This document shows positions 11,359-22,683 of a stretch of DNA of 64,000 nucleotides, piece by piece. The notes under the pieces were generated by a model, which was not told where the DNA came from, searched no databases, and saw only the letters and a program-made list of their open reading frames with translations. The stretch is from Clusia tigrina (taxonomy: Eukaryota; Arthropoda; Insecta; Diptera; Clusiidae), in the NCBI GenBank assembly GCA_920105625.2, contig OV050030.1, forward strand, positions 347,369,477 through 347,433,476. Reading direction: 5' to 3'. Position numbers and translations under genes: made by a program. Within the stretch, counting starts at the first letter, position 1, and the number at the start of each line of letters is the position of its first letter.

Positions 11359-11999
11359 TAACCATAGTATATTTTATATAAAAAAGAGTGTTGCAGACAA
11401 TTTTTGATGATTCAACTTTCAAGCTCACGTATTTTCGGTTGTAAAACGCTGAAATATTTGTGCCCAAAATGATTATAAATATATTTAAAAAATTTTTCAA
11501 AATGTGTCCAGAAAATTGTGTTTTTTGACCGTAATAGTAAACATAAAGTTGTTTCTTTAAACTCTTGTCCTACAAAAATTTAAAATGCGCTATTTGTACG
11601 TTTAAAAGATATGTAGGTTTTTTTAAACGAACTATGGCGGCAGTCATATTCGTACTGGTATGTGTAAACATAAACAAAATTGAAAATTGTTGTTAGTGTA
11701 TTGCTAACGGTTGCGACTTCACTTCCATTTCTCTTCTGTTTTCCGCAACAGTTTCCGTATTATTTGTTTTTGCTATTGTTTATTGTGTTCATAACAGATC
11801 AGTTGTAAAAGTTGTCCTAGTGATGTAAAACTAATTGTCGAATACAAATGCAAACAAAATTCACCTCTAAAGTTTTCAACATTTATCTTTTCCCAGGAAA
11901 AATTTCTAATATTTTATATATTACTCGGAGAGAACTATTCGGTATAATGAAAGATTCCAATTATACTGCATTCCACGACAGATTTAATTTTTAAGAGAG
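11359..11999. other. AT-rich spacer
   Basis: I see no convincing gene. It may include the untranslated 5' part of the Transib-like relic that follows, but no terminal inverted repeat could be recognised. Confidence 0.5.
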
Positions 12000-13716
12000 G
12001 AAATAAAAGGACGAACCTGCCCTTCAACTGCAGATCAAAAAATCTTTGAAGACACGATTAACCAGTTTATGTACTCATTCAAGCCCAGATGGACTAGGAT
12101 TTATAGGGTAGAGGAACAATTTTTAAATAGTAGTCGTATCTGGTTAGATGCATCTAATCTTTTATTTGTGCAATGCATGAAAAACGTGGTAGGAAAAGGG
12201 TATCATTCGAAGTTTCCTGCGAAAAGTAAGAACTTACGAAACACCACTCCTTTGTCTGTTTTAACTCACGGCACAAAAATATGTTTAAGAGCTGCAGGAG
12301 GCATAGAACCTTTGAAATTGGTTCACGAAATAATTGCTTTATCTCCAGCCCGAGCAGTCAAATATAGAAAATTTATTACCAAATCTGAAAATCAAACACA
12401 AATGTCAAAAGAAGGCGCACTAGTAGTTTATATTGAAGCTAAGTTATCTCGACATCAATACAATGTCATAAAGAAGTCTGCTCCAGAAAACTTTCCCTGT
12501 TATACCGCAGTGCAGTTGGCGAAAAAGCTTGTTACCCTGCTAGAGACAGTGTGAAAATAACAGAAACGTTAAACGTATATTGATATTCAAAAATCTCTAA
12601 TCGACATTTTGGACTATAATTTAAAAAGTCTATGCTTGTATACAAAATGGGGATTTCAGCTAAGAGCTTTTAGAAACAAGCTTATACTGGGCTAGTTACT
12701 AATGATTCTTCCGTTTTCATTACATCAATTGTTCCACTGACCTTGGTTTGTGGCAGCAATGTGGTTTGGCAAAATCCTCAACAAACCTCTACCAGATTTT
12801 GCCGTCCAATCAGAATAAAATTTATCAAAGAAACTGCAAATATATCAAAAAAACGAAAAAGAAGATATAGAAGAAGAAATTGAAGACATTAAATATTCAA
12901 CTCTGCACATTGAGGAAAACTATATGGCAGAAAATCATAATCTGATGTTAACAATGTAACACTATTACCGAAACGACCTCGACACAGAAATGTTATTTAT
13001 GTGATGCCACTATTAAACAATTTAACTTAATTGATGATATAATTGCAAGAAGTGTAAAAACAGATAGTTTACAATTTGGTTTATCCGTATTTCATGGGTG
13101 GATTAGATTTTCTCAATGATTACTATACGTATCCTACCAGCTACCTATAAAGAAATGGCAAAAATCGAACTGAATCTGAAAAAATATAATCGCTGAAAAC
13201 AAAGCTCGCATTCAAAGAGAATTTAGAAACAAAACAGGGCTCATAATCGATCAGCCGAAACCTGGATTTGGAAAATTCATTGATGCAAATACAGCCATGC
13301 GATACTTTCCAAACGCAGAAATTTCAGCTGAAATAACATATATTGATATCGGGTTAATAAAGCAGAAGCATTCAAATTTCATTGCACTTTCGTGCAGCCA
13401 CGAAGTTGATATAGAAAAGTTTCGACCTTTTGCGCAAAATTCTGCTAGGTAAAGTAATCTTGGTACAACATGCCTCCTACTCTGCATAAGTAATTTATTC
13501 CTGGCAAGAGTGCAACAGATTGACCAACTCTGTGAAGAGGCACAGGAAGCATGTAACAAATACTTTAAAAAGTTCAGAGAACACCTTTCACGCAAATCAG
13601 AGAAAACTCTTGAAGATGTTTTTAACCTTTTTTTGGTTACCTCAGATCCTGTTATTTCAGGCAAGAGAGAACTCCCAAAGAAAAACTTAAAGCAAAATAC
13701 CAAAAATGGTTCTTAA
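12000..13716 (+). pseudogene. Decayed Transib-type (RAG1-related) transposase
   Basis: The longest frame is 12069-12554 (MYSFKPRW... to AKKLVTLLETV). It contains ALVVYIEAKLSRHQYNVIKK and FPCYTAVQLAKK, then continues in another frame as YPARDSVKITET. Further shifted pieces read LTLVCGSNVVWQNPQQ, RFCRPIRIKFIKETAN (about 12740-12840), KCYLCDATIKQFN, FGLSVFHGWIRF (about 12990-13110) and, at 13516-13605, CEEAQEACNKYFKKFREH. I match this order from memory to an arthropod family whose last motif resembles the RAG1/Transib catalytic glutamate region. The two catalytic aspartate motifs (a CDG type and an IDGK type) are not readable, so it is inactive. Confidence 0.6.
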
Positions 13717-14369
13717 TATGTTAAAATCGCCATCTGTGTCAATAAATGATGACGGTGAAATCAGTGATGAGCTTGTTGGGTGAAAAAAATTATGATGATG
13801 ATATTGATGAAACCAGCGATAATACCGACAGGGAGTGTGTTTAGCATACATAGATATTTTCACTAGAACTCTACTATTTACCAGAAACTTGCATATGTAA
13901 AAAACCGATATTTTGTATACAATGAAAATGAAAATATTTCCAACAACACATATCTTGAAAATTTTTTTCTTTGTTTTTATTTTTCGTGTTTTAACTATAG
14001 GGGGTTGAAGCGTCAGTTTTCGTTAAAGCGTCAGATTCGCTGAAGCTCGTTGAAACGTAAATTTTCTCAGGATGGGAATATGCGATTAGAGTTCTCCTCT
14101 ATTCCATCTAGACCGATTGTGCGTGGCGAAGAGTCACATCCTCCCCGAGGTAACCCTGCTATTTATAGCAGAACACTACGGATCTAGACTGAGGAGTCAA
14201 TAAACACCTCCCCGGATACAGGGTGTGGAGGAGCAAACCTCTATAAAAACTTATTGGTTGGAGCAAGATGTCATATGACCCGTGTCGATGCTCAGCCTAG
14301 CTGGGGACCAAGGTAAAAAAAAATAGCCCAGTCTCTAACGGAGTGCTCCGGATACTTGGCGTCCACCGG
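13717..14369. other. Spacer with unassigned GC-richer part
   Basis: 13717-14040 is AT-rich. 14041-14369 is GC-richer, with TATA-like words (ctatttatagc, ctataaaaac) and aataaac, and could be an LTR or LINE 3' piece. It has no second copy in the window. It ends exactly where the duplicated env fragment begins (14370). Confidence 0.35.
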
Positions 14370-15609
14370 TTCCTAATGAATTGGAGCACCCTTAGGTTAT
14401 TCTGAGCCTCCTTGTTCTTCTTTCTAGATTTGCAGGCCCAAAGGTTTATGACTAGTGCCAGCAAGGCTACGGTTATAGCCCCTGCTATGATCAGGTTCTG
14501 TAGTGACATAGTCACGACCTCGTTGCGTACCGTGTTTATTTCGTCGAGATTAACTTCATTAAGCTCGCGCAAATAAGGGAGGGATAACACCGACGTGAAA
14601 TCAGTAAGGTTCACTGTATGGAAAGAAGGAATTCCCGCCCTCAGTAAAGGTGTCCTTTTGGGATTTATGTAAGAGGTGCCGTTACTAAGAATTTCCGAAT
14701 CGAATGTTATTAGCACAGTGCCATTCTCCTTTACGGGCGCCCTCATTGATACCTCGACTATGGTGGATTGGCTTCTTAAAAGTATGACTCCGTCGTCGAT
14801 AGTCTAAAGAGCTGGCATGTCGTGGGCTGGAACCGAATTGCAGGATGAAGAAAAGTTCTTCGCTAAGCGACTAAGGCAGGTGTCGGATGGGTTGCGCTCG
14901 CAAAACCACATCGTCTTGTCGGATGGTTTGCAGGTTAAAGTGGGCAGGAAAGTTCTGGACTGGACAAATTTATTTTCCCTAACGACAGGAAAGACTAACG
15001 TACGCTCGCAGACTGGATCCACAATTGTGTATTTGACCAGGAAGTAAAGCTCTGTGTCACTCTGGTACAGTGAAATATTCGAGACGGCTATAATGCTCAT
15101 TACCGTCACATTTCCCGAGTGCTCCTCCCTTACTAGCTCTTCCACCTCACGGGCGTCCAATAACGTGGGATTTACGACGTTCAACCTAGCCATCGCGATG
15201 GAATTCAGGAGGTTGTTTAATTCCATCATGATCACCCTATTGCGGCTGGTCACCAAAAAGAATAGGATGGCTGAGTCGAGCCTATCCCGTTTGGTGGCTC
15301 TCATGAGCTCGTTCACGGTGTGGCTCGTTCACAGTGTGCCTAATTTGTACCTGCATTACAGTATTGACGTGTATTTGTTGCCCGTGTGATGCGATTAACC
15401 GGTCCTGAGTGCGCGTAAGAGCTTGGAAGTCATCGGCGTCGGGAGTGCCGGCAATGAATTTTAAAGCCGAACACAATATGTCAATGTCGCGGGCATGCCT
15501 ATGATGAACTTGAATCAGCTGCAGTAAGCGGCTGATCTGCTCTATGTCAGCTTCAATTAGTTTCCTCATGTCGGATTCCGGGAAGTATTGAAGGACCGTT
15601 CCCCAATAC
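14370..15609 (-). pseudogene. Errantivirus env 3' fragment, copy A
   Basis: Frames 15569-15282, 15316-14804 and 14746-14297 hold the C-terminal two thirds of a gypsy-type envelope protein (the family related to baculovirus F fusion proteins). A hydrophobic membrane segment (IIAGAITVALLALVINLWAC) lies near the C-terminus, followed by a basic KSRKK tail. The frames are mutually shifted, so no full protein can be made. At 15609 env sequence stops and a plus-strand LINE starts. At 14370 it stops against unrelated DNA, so copy A has lost its PPT and 3' LTR. Confidence 0.82.
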
Positions 15610-15614
15610 GCTGA

Positions 15615-16035
15615 CTGTTGTCAGGGGGCGGGGGGCTACCCCGGGGATCTATCGACAGCAGACAGTCGTCCGTCAAAGCAGGCCTTTTACGAAAAGAAGG
15701 CGGCCTTCAAGGTCTTGACAAAATACGAAACTCTACCAACTAGTCAGCTCAATGACGAGCAGGCCAAATCGGTAGAGTGGGCAAGGGGTGTGCTATCCGG
15801 CTTGGGCAAACCGGCGGGCACAACCCCAAAGAGACAACGTTCGGCTGAAGAGGCGGGGGAGGTCGCAAAAAGACAAAAAGTCGGCGGCCAAAAATACCCA
15901 TCCTACAGCGAAGTTGTCAAAGGTGGGGTGAGATGCTGTCCATTATTGACCGGAAGAAGGGGGAAGGGGTCATACCCAAAGAGAAGTGGAGGTGGGTGGA
16001 GCAAGCGATTGTCGAAGTCTACCTCCAAGTCTTAG
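15615..16035 (+). pseudogene. LINE ORF1 C-terminal fragment, copy A
   Basis: The frame is open from about 15615 through KQAFYEKKAAFKVLTKYETL and a basic segment (TPKRQRSAEEAGEVAKRQK) to YPSYSEVVKG. It then shifts, and a neighbouring frame reads IDRKKGEGVIPKEKWRWVEQ. This matches in layout the ORF1 of the LINE at 40519-41691, where YSEKANGP is followed by the DUF4780-type domain. ORF1 binds element RNA. The N-terminal half is missing and no clear ATG start exists. Confidence 0.6.
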
Positions 16036-16068
16036 AGGAAAACCCTGGACCATTATTATTGTAGAGAT

Positions 16069-17098
16069 GTGGAAGCAACATCGGAAGCAGCTAGACTAAG
16101 AAGAATTCTAGCGATGACACCACACATCCTGGGCTACCTTAAAGGACCAGGTGATGTATGGAGTGAATCGAGCGAGGAATCTTTGGCTCTTCTCTTAAAT
16201 ACGCATTTTCCACGCAGTAGCACGGTGGAGGGTAATAACTCGACATCTAGGGGTAGGAAGTCTGAAATAGAAAATACGATAGTTACAATCGAGAAAGTTG
16301 AGTTGGCCATGAACACCTTTGGTACATACAAATCTCCGGGTCCGGTTGGAATTTACCCTGCTTAATTTCAACAATCACGGGACATAATTATGCCCTGGGT
16401 TGTGGCTGCAATTAGAAACTGTCTTAACATGGGCTATATTCCGCTGACATGGAGAGAAACGAAGGTTTCCTTCATACCCAAGGCAGGCAGGTCCTCTCAT
16501 GTAAATCCTAAAGAATTCAGACCAATCAGTCTCACGTCTTTCCTCCTAAAAACACTGGAGAGATTGTTGGATGGACACTTACGGAAAGCTATACCAACTG
16601 GTAGAATCTCCTCGGCACAACATGCATACACGAAGAGCAAATCGACAGAGACGGCGTTACACGTACTTATTGGAATAGTGGAAAAAGCCATCCAGCAGAA
16701 AGATTTCGCACTAGCGGCGTTCATTGACAGAGAAGGCGCTTTAACAACATAATTGTGAACGCCCTAACAGGAGCGTTAGAAGGTCTGGGCGTCGATCCTA
16801 ATATGGTTGCGCTGATAGAGACGATACTCGTCAGCAGGGAGGTAACTGCCAGCTTAGGTACCTACACCTTAAGCAGATAGGTATGCAGAGGCACTCCTCA
16901 GGGAAGAGTCCTCTCCCCGTGCTCTGGAATTTTGCTACCCCTAGAGAGGGGGGGGGGGGGGGTTGCCATGTCGTCGCTCATGATGACGACTTGGCAATTG
17001 TGGTTAGAGGAAAATATCCAAACACTCTTATAGATATTTTGCGCTCTAGCATGGCCCCGCTTACTGGTTGGACGGGAAGAAGGGTTAAACCCCGATAA
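16069..17098 (+). pseudogene. LINE reverse transcriptase, broken, copy A
   Basis: Frames 16069-16365 and 16390-16752 carry TYKSPGPVGIYPA, YIPLTWRETKVSFIPKAGR and EFRPISLTSFLLKTLERL. After stops, the catalytic box region reads AHDDDLAIVVRG where AYADD is expected, so both the tyrosine and the alanine are changed. The sequence just upstream of 16069 passes straight from ORF1 into RT, so the endonuclease domain has been deleted. Confidence 0.82.
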
Positions 17099-17324
17099 TA
17101 TGGAATTAATGCTCTTTTCCAAAAAGTAGATATCCTATGGTCTCCCCGCTAATATACAAAGGTGCGAAATTCCGATGAAGGACACAGTCAAATATTAGGG
17201 GCTAGTACTAGATAGGAAACTAACCTGGAAACCCAATATTGAAGAAAGAGTTAGAAAGGCCAATATTGCTTTATACAAATGAAAAAATTCGGTCGGAGTC
17301 AGGTAGGGGTTATCCCCACGAATT

Positions 17325-18599
17325 ATGCACTGGCTGTACATTTCGGTGGTCAGACCAATATTGCTATATGGAATACTGGTATGGTGGCCAGCCACTCGGA
17401 AACAAAGCTATTTGAAGCTTCTCAGCGAGGTCCAAAGAACGGCTTTTTTATGCATCTCTGGTGCTTTAAGGACCACGCCTACTAAAGCTTTAGAAGTAAT
17501 ACTCAACCTACCTACATTAGAGCTGGTAGGGAAACAAGTGGCCGCCACATCAGCACTAAGGCTGAAATGTGCGGCGTTATGGCATCATCGGCAGATAGGT
17601 TACTCAACTATTGCGCATATCTGGAGTAGTTATATCCAACACATTGACCACTCTATACCTAATCTCAACTGCGATATGCACTTCCAGACATATATTCCGT
17701 CTAGAAGAGAGTGGCAGACACCAATGCCATGGAGAAGGGGGGAACTGAATTTCTACACTGACGCATCCAAACTTGACGATAGAGTCGTTTTTGGAGTTTT
17801 CTCACAAGAACTGGGAGTGGAACTTTCTTTCCATCTCCCCGGCCACTGCAGTATTTATGAAGCAGAGGTCCTAGCCATAAAGGAGGTAACCGTCTACTTA
17901 AATAGGCATGCCGTAACAAAAAATATTATAAATATCTACTCGGATAGCCAAGCGGCCATATTTTCAATGAATTCGGTGGCACTGAAATCAAAGGTTGCTC
18001 AGGACTGTCGAGCCCCCCTAAATGATATCAGAACCGTTTTCAAAACACGCCTTATATGGGTTCCGAGGCACAGGGATATTGCGGGAAACTGTAGGGCTGA
18101 TGACTTAGGCTGATGACTTAGGCTGATGACCAACCTTCCTTTAGGCACGGACAAATGTGTTATTGGAATACAAATTACCACCTGTAAACTGATGCTGAAG
18201 GATAGGGTCGTGCGTGAGACCAACGGGTCTTGGGCACAAGAGGGCACTTGCTTAACGACTCGCCTAATGTGGCCGGAACTTAATAGAAGGAAAACTAGAG
18301 ACTTGCTTTCCCTGTCGAAAGAGAATATCTCTAGGGTCGAGGCTTTTGTAACTGGTCACTGGCTGTTCGGCAGACATGCTCTCAGGCTTGGAGTATTCTC
18401 TCATGAATACTGCAGAGGCTGTGGGTATGAGGAGGAGGAGGAGACTGTGGAACATCTCTCTTGTAGTTGGCCCGCTCTGCCTAGAAGCAGAGCGGGCTCT
18501 TTAGGCAAATACGCTTTTAGCTCTCTTACAGAGGTGTCTGGCGCGAAGGTCAAACAAATCCTGCGCTTTATTAGGGCTTCGAAATGGTTTGACGAGTGA
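17325..18599 (+). pseudogene. LINE thumb, RNase H and C-terminal zinc knuckle, copy A
   Basis: The frame 17325-18113 contains LYISVVRPILLYGILVWWPA (thumb), NFYTDASKLDDRVVFGVF, YEAEVLAIKEV, IYSDSQAAIFS and LIWVPRHRDIAGNCRADDL. These are the RNase H catalytic segments with D, E and D present. The frame 18126-18599 contains FGRHALRLGVFSHEYCRGC and EHLSCSWPAL, the terminal knuckle. A short repeated unit at 18095-18130 separates the two frames. Copy A has TDASK where copy B has TDGSK. Confidence 0.85.
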
Positions 18600-18818
18600 A
18601 TCGGAGGTGCGTTGTGGCGCGGTGGACCCACAATGGACCCATGGTGGTCTGAGTTAGCTGGTCGTTGGACAGGCTGCCACATTAACATAGCCTAACCTAA
18701 ATAAAAAAGAAGGTTAATCATAAATATTTTACCCCTGTGATTTAAGGGTCGAAAACGGTATCAAATACCCAACTTTACAACATCGAGGTCGAAAAACTCA
18801 AAAAACGATATATTCTGT

Positions 18819-19361
18819 GGCCCATAGACGATACATCATGATCATACTCATTCGGGTACGTGTTGAATGAAGCTCCGCCACAGACGAGTGATCAAAATCG
18901 AATATCATCATTTTTTCGTAGTCGACGTTGAGTGAGGTTGTCATGTCTCTGTCGGATGACGAAGTTTTGTGTGCGAAAGCGCTTGTACTGTGCAAGGAAA
19001 AAATGTAAAAAAAATAAAAAAACGATTTTGGAAAGGCACAAAAAAAATTGTACAATAGCATTCAAGGGACTCCAGCAGAAACGCATTTTTATTATTTTTA
19101 TCCGCATACATCTTCACTCGTTGGCAGTCAAACTTAAGTGAGCAAAATTTGCATATGAATTGCCCACAAACGACGATCATCCATACGTCATGATCAACAT
19201 CGTAATAAAATTCCCCTCAAAATCTAAATGATTTAGATTTTCGACGATCAGCCAGTGATCACAGCGCGATCATGTCTGTGTGACACATCCATGCATATTT
19301 TCTGTCTTTTTCACACATACTATTAAATATGAGTATGATCATGATGTATCGTCTATGGGCC
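18819..19361. mobile_element. 543-bp element with 33-bp perfect terminal inverted repeats (copy A)
   Basis: 18819-18851 is the exact reverse complement of 19329-19361; the repeats begin ggcccatagacgatacatc. The interior has no long ORF. A short start (MSLSDDEVLCAKALVLCKEK, from 18943) is reminiscent of DNA transposase N-termini such as Harbinger, but this is only a likeness. Length and structure fit a MITE. I could not see a clear target duplication. Confidence 0.75.
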
Positions 19362-19872
19362 GCATCAGGAATATGCGACATTCCCCTGTTTAGTACAAAA
19401 TCTTGAAATATTGTTTCAAAAACTAGTATCAACATTTTTGTTGCAGCCACCATTTTTAATGTTGATGATTTCATTTGTATGTGGAGGCTAATTGCTTTGT
19501 CATTTTGTTTCTTATATTCTTAATGCTTTTACGATCATACGTTCTTCTCTATATTGATTTCATATAAAATTAAAGACGCATTTTATGTATATACACATAA
19601 ATAAAATACATGTTTACATTTGAAAGTGTTCATTTGGTTGAATTTCTTTTCTCGAATATGAATTAATAATTCAAGTCAATTTATAGAGAATTGTATTGAA
19701 ATCCTCAATATATAAATTTTTATATTTTAATTGATATTTAATATATATAATATGTATATATATAAAATTTTTTATAACAAGTTTTAATTACTGTTTATGA
19801 TCTCTCTCAAATAATTGAATATTTTGACTAATTCGGACAGAATATGCACTATGTATGTATGTAAATAAATAG

Positions 19873-20218
19873 ATTAGCTCTTCCTACTGCTGGCTAGGCC
19901 AGACGCGTCACTCCTCCGAACGCTAAGGCGTGCGGTCTGACGGCGAAGGAAGACAGTGCTGCAACTGCGACGGTTGATGAATTATAATTAGTACCTTACC
20001 TCTTCCTGCTGCTGGCTAGGCCAGACGCGTCACTCCTCCGAACGCTAAGGCGTGCGGTCTGACGGCGAAGGAAGACAGTGCTGCAACTGCGACGGTTTTA
20101 TGAATTATAATTAGTACCTTACCTCTTCCTGCTGCTGGCTAGGCCAGACGCGTCAGTCCTGCGAACGCTACGGCGTCCGGTCTGACGGCGAAGGAAGGTA
20201 TCACAGCGACAGCGGCGA
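19873..20218. repeat. GC-rich minisatellite, 122/123-bp unit, three copies (unit 1)
   Basis: ctggctaggccagacgcg recurs at 19890, 20012 and 20135. Each unit contains aggccagacgcgtc and gcgtgcggtctgacgg, which can pair in a hairpin. The third copy is shorter and diverged. The matching place in unit 2 (26948-27170) has two copies only. Confidence 0.85.
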
Positions 20219-20282
20219 TCGTCAATCAAAACAGTTATTTGCGGTAACAATTAGATTTTTATTCACTAGTGGGTTCAGAAGT

Positions 20283-21368
20283 AGTTCACAATTTAGTTTA
20301 TTATTTCGAGTTTACAGTTTCACCTTATTATTTTGAATTCAATTTAATTCACAATTCCAATTTTACTTTATAATTAAACGACCAGCTAGAGTTCACAATT
20401 TAGTTTAATATTTCGAGTTTATAATTTCATTTTATTATTTTGAATTTAATTTAATTCACAATTCCAATTTTACTTTATATTTAAACAATCAGCTAGAGTT
20501 CACAATTTAGTTTATTATTTCGAGTTTACAATTTCATTTTATTATTTTGAATTGAATTTAATTCACAATTCCAATTTTACTTTATATTTAAACAACCAGC
20601 TAGGCTTCACAATTTAGTTTATTATTTCGAGTTTATAATTTTATTTTATTATTTTGAATTTAATTTAATTCACAATTCCAATTTTACTTTATATTTAAAC
20701 AATCAGCTAGAGTCCACAATTTAGTTTATTATTTCAAATTTACAATTTCTTTTTATTATTTTCAATTTAAATTAATTCACAATTCCAATTTTATTTTACT
20801 ATTTAAACAACCAGCTAGAATTCACAATTCCAATTTTTATTATTATTTAAATGTTTAATTTACTGGTTTCAACCTCACAACCGTATTCTTTCTAACTCCC
20901 AATTGAACTTAACTAATCCCTAATTCGGAGTTCGTCACGAAGCCTCGGTTCGGAAGCCTACGTGACGTAAAGTGACGCGACAGCAAACCTCAACGCTCCC
21001 AGTTTGCGTTCCCACCACTTTCGCTTTCCGGTGCATCGACCGATCGCATTCGATTTGAGAGAATGCACTTGATCGATGCAGAATCGGCGAAATGCAGGTA
21101 ACCGAACTGCAGCACCGTCGTTTAGGTGCTTTGGGGCGGAAGTCTAACCGAAGCAAACACTTTAGAGCGAGGTGCATTGAGCGGACGGATGTCCCACACG
21201 CGCATGGTGGACGGACAGACGGACAGCTTGCACGCGCGAGATGGACGGACGGCTTGCACGCTCGAGATGGACGGACGGCTTGCACGCGCAAGCAAAAGCT
21301 GACGCTGACGGATCGTCAACTTGTACGCGCACATGACGTGCCGGCGGAAATTCACAATGCACCCTACT
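20283..21368 (-). repeat. Errantivirus LTR between units 1 and 2
   Basis: It matches the LTRs ending at 28319 and 35582. On the minus strand it starts AGTAGGGTGCATTGTG just after a polypurine tract (cttaagagggggaggaga, from 21369-21386). It holds a GC-rich part with a short repeated gatggacggacggcttgcacg motif (about 21226-21296), then about five 107-bp AT-rich units. The inner boundary (lower coordinate) is approximate. Confidence 0.75.
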
Positions 21369-21386
21369 ATCTCCTCCCCCTCTTAA
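21369..21386 (-). promoter_or_regulatory. Polypurine tract next to the LTR (unit 2 env side)
   Basis: The minus-strand sequence CTTAAGAGGGGGAGGAGA lies directly before the LTR start. This is the usual primer site for plus-strand DNA synthesis. The same tract occurs at 28320-28338 for the full errantivirus. Confidence 0.75.
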
Positions 21387-22683
21387 GCGCAGCCGTCCTC
21401 GGCTGACGGTGTAGGCGGGCCGGTAGATCTGTTGGAGCACCAATTCCTAATGAATTGGAGCACCCTTAGGTTATTCTGAGCCTCCTTGTTCTTCTTTCTA
21501 GATTTGCAGGCCCAAAGGTTTATGACTAGTGCCAGCAAGGCTACGGTTATAGCCCCTGCTATGATCAGGTTCTGTAGTGACATAGTCACGACCTCGTTGC
21601 GTACCGTGTTTATTTCGTCGAGATTAACTTCATTAAGCTCGCGCAAATAAGGGAGGGATAACACCGACGTGAAATCAGTAAGGTTCACTGTATGGAAAGA
21701 AGGAATTCCCGCCCTCAGTAAAGGTGTCCTTTTGGGATTTATGTAAGAGGTGCCGTTACTAAGAATTTCCGAATCGAATGTTATTAGCACAGTGCCATTC
21801 TCCTTTACGGGCGCCCTCATTGATACCTCGACTATGGTGGATTGGCTTCTTAAAAGTATGACTCCGTCGTCGATAGTCTAAAGAGCTGGCATGTCGTGGG
21901 CTGGCACCGAATTGCAGGATGAAGAAAAGTTCTTCGCTAAGCGACTAAGGCAGGTGTCGGATGGGTTGCGCTCGCAAAACCACATCGTCTTGTCGGATGG
22001 TTTGCAGGTTAAAGTGGGCAGGAAAGTTCTGGACTGGACAAATTTATTTTCCCTAACGACAGGAAAGACTAACGTACGCTCGCAGACTGGATCCACAATT
22101 GTGTATTTGACCAGGAAGTAAAGCTCTGTGTCACTCTGGTACAGTGAAATATTCGAGACGGCTATAATGCTCATTACCGTCACATTTCCCGAGTGCTCCT
22201 CCCTTACTAGCTCTTCCACCTCACGGGCGTCCAATAACGTGGGATTTACGACGTTCAACCTAGCCATCGCGATGGAATTCAGGAGGTTGTTTAATTCCAT
22301 CATGATCACCCTATTGCGGCTGGTCACCAAAAAGAATAGGATGGCTGAGTCGAGCCTATCCCGTTTGGTGGCTCTCATGAGCTCGTTCACGGTGTGGCTC
22401 GTTCACAGTGTGCCTAATTTGTACCTGCATTACAGTATTGACGTGTATTTGTTGCCCGTGTGATGCGATTAACCGGTCCTGAGTGCGCGTAAGAGCTTGG
22501 AAGTCATCGGCGTCGGGAGTGCCGGCAATGAATTTTAAAGCCGAACACAATATGTCAATGTCGCGGGCATGCCTATGATGAACTTGAATCAGCTGCAGTA
22601 AGCGGCTGATCTGCTCTATGTCAGCTTCAATTAGTTTCCTCATGTCGGATTCCGGGAAGTATTGAAGGACCGTTCCCCAATAC
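21387..22683 (-). pseudogene. Errantivirus env 3' fragment, copy B
   Basis: It is nearly identical to copy A and shows the same two frame breaks (frames 22643-22356, 22390-21878 and 21820-21383). Unlike copy A, its 3' end is natural, with the env C-terminal tail followed by PPT and LTR. Its 5' side is cut at 22683, where the LINE begins, at the same point as in copy A. Confidence 0.85.

Larger units (their letters stand above)
15610..18705 (+). mobile_element. I/LOA-type LINE without endonuclease, copy A
   Basis: It is joined directly to env at 15609/15610. An ORF1-like part, RT, RNase H and the C-terminal zinc knuckle follow on the plus strand, and it ends in a region with cctaacctaaataaaaaag (about 18690-18710). 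The APE endonuclease domain is absent. Many frames are broken. A run of 15 G (about 16948-16962) lies just before the RT catalytic box, and a 13-14 bp unit (ggctgatgactta) is repeated near 18095-18130 between RNase H and the C-terminal frame. Confidence 0.85.
18706..20282. other. AT-rich chimeric leader region, unit 1
   Basis: Apart from the inverted-repeat element and the minisatellite, this stretch between the LINE end and the LTR has no ORF that I trust. It takes the place that gag and pol would hold in an intact errantivirus, but it shows no likeness to the gag leader of the element at 28320-35582. Confidence 0.5.
14370..21443. repeat. Tandem duplication unit 1 (7074 bp)
   Basis: The unit starts at ttcctaatgaattggagcac (14370), which recurs at 21444 and 28395. 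It holds an env 3' fragment (-), a LINE (+), an inverted-repeat element, a 122/123-bp minisatellite with three units and an errantivirus LTR. It differs from unit 2 by only scattered substitutions, one G in a poly-G run (15 versus 16) and one minisatellite unit. The duplication is therefore recent. Confidence 0.9.

Noticed and set aside
14817..15389. Plus-strand ORFs opposite env (also at 21891-22463 and 28842-29414)
   Set aside because: Shadows of the env frames on the minus strand; repeated only because env is duplicated.
18943..19003. Harbinger transposase gene in the inverted-repeat element
   Set aside because: Only about 20 residues resemble an N-terminus before stops; too little to call.
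19873..20218. CRISPR-like array
   Set aside because: Head-to-tail 122/123-bp units without unique spacers in a eukaryotic transposon context; a minisatellite.
20935..21443. Arg/Pro/Ser/Ala-rich ORFs within the LTR (also at 27886-28394 and 35192-35680)
   Set aside because: Open frames on both strands caused by GC-rich short repeats in the LTR; no coding signal.
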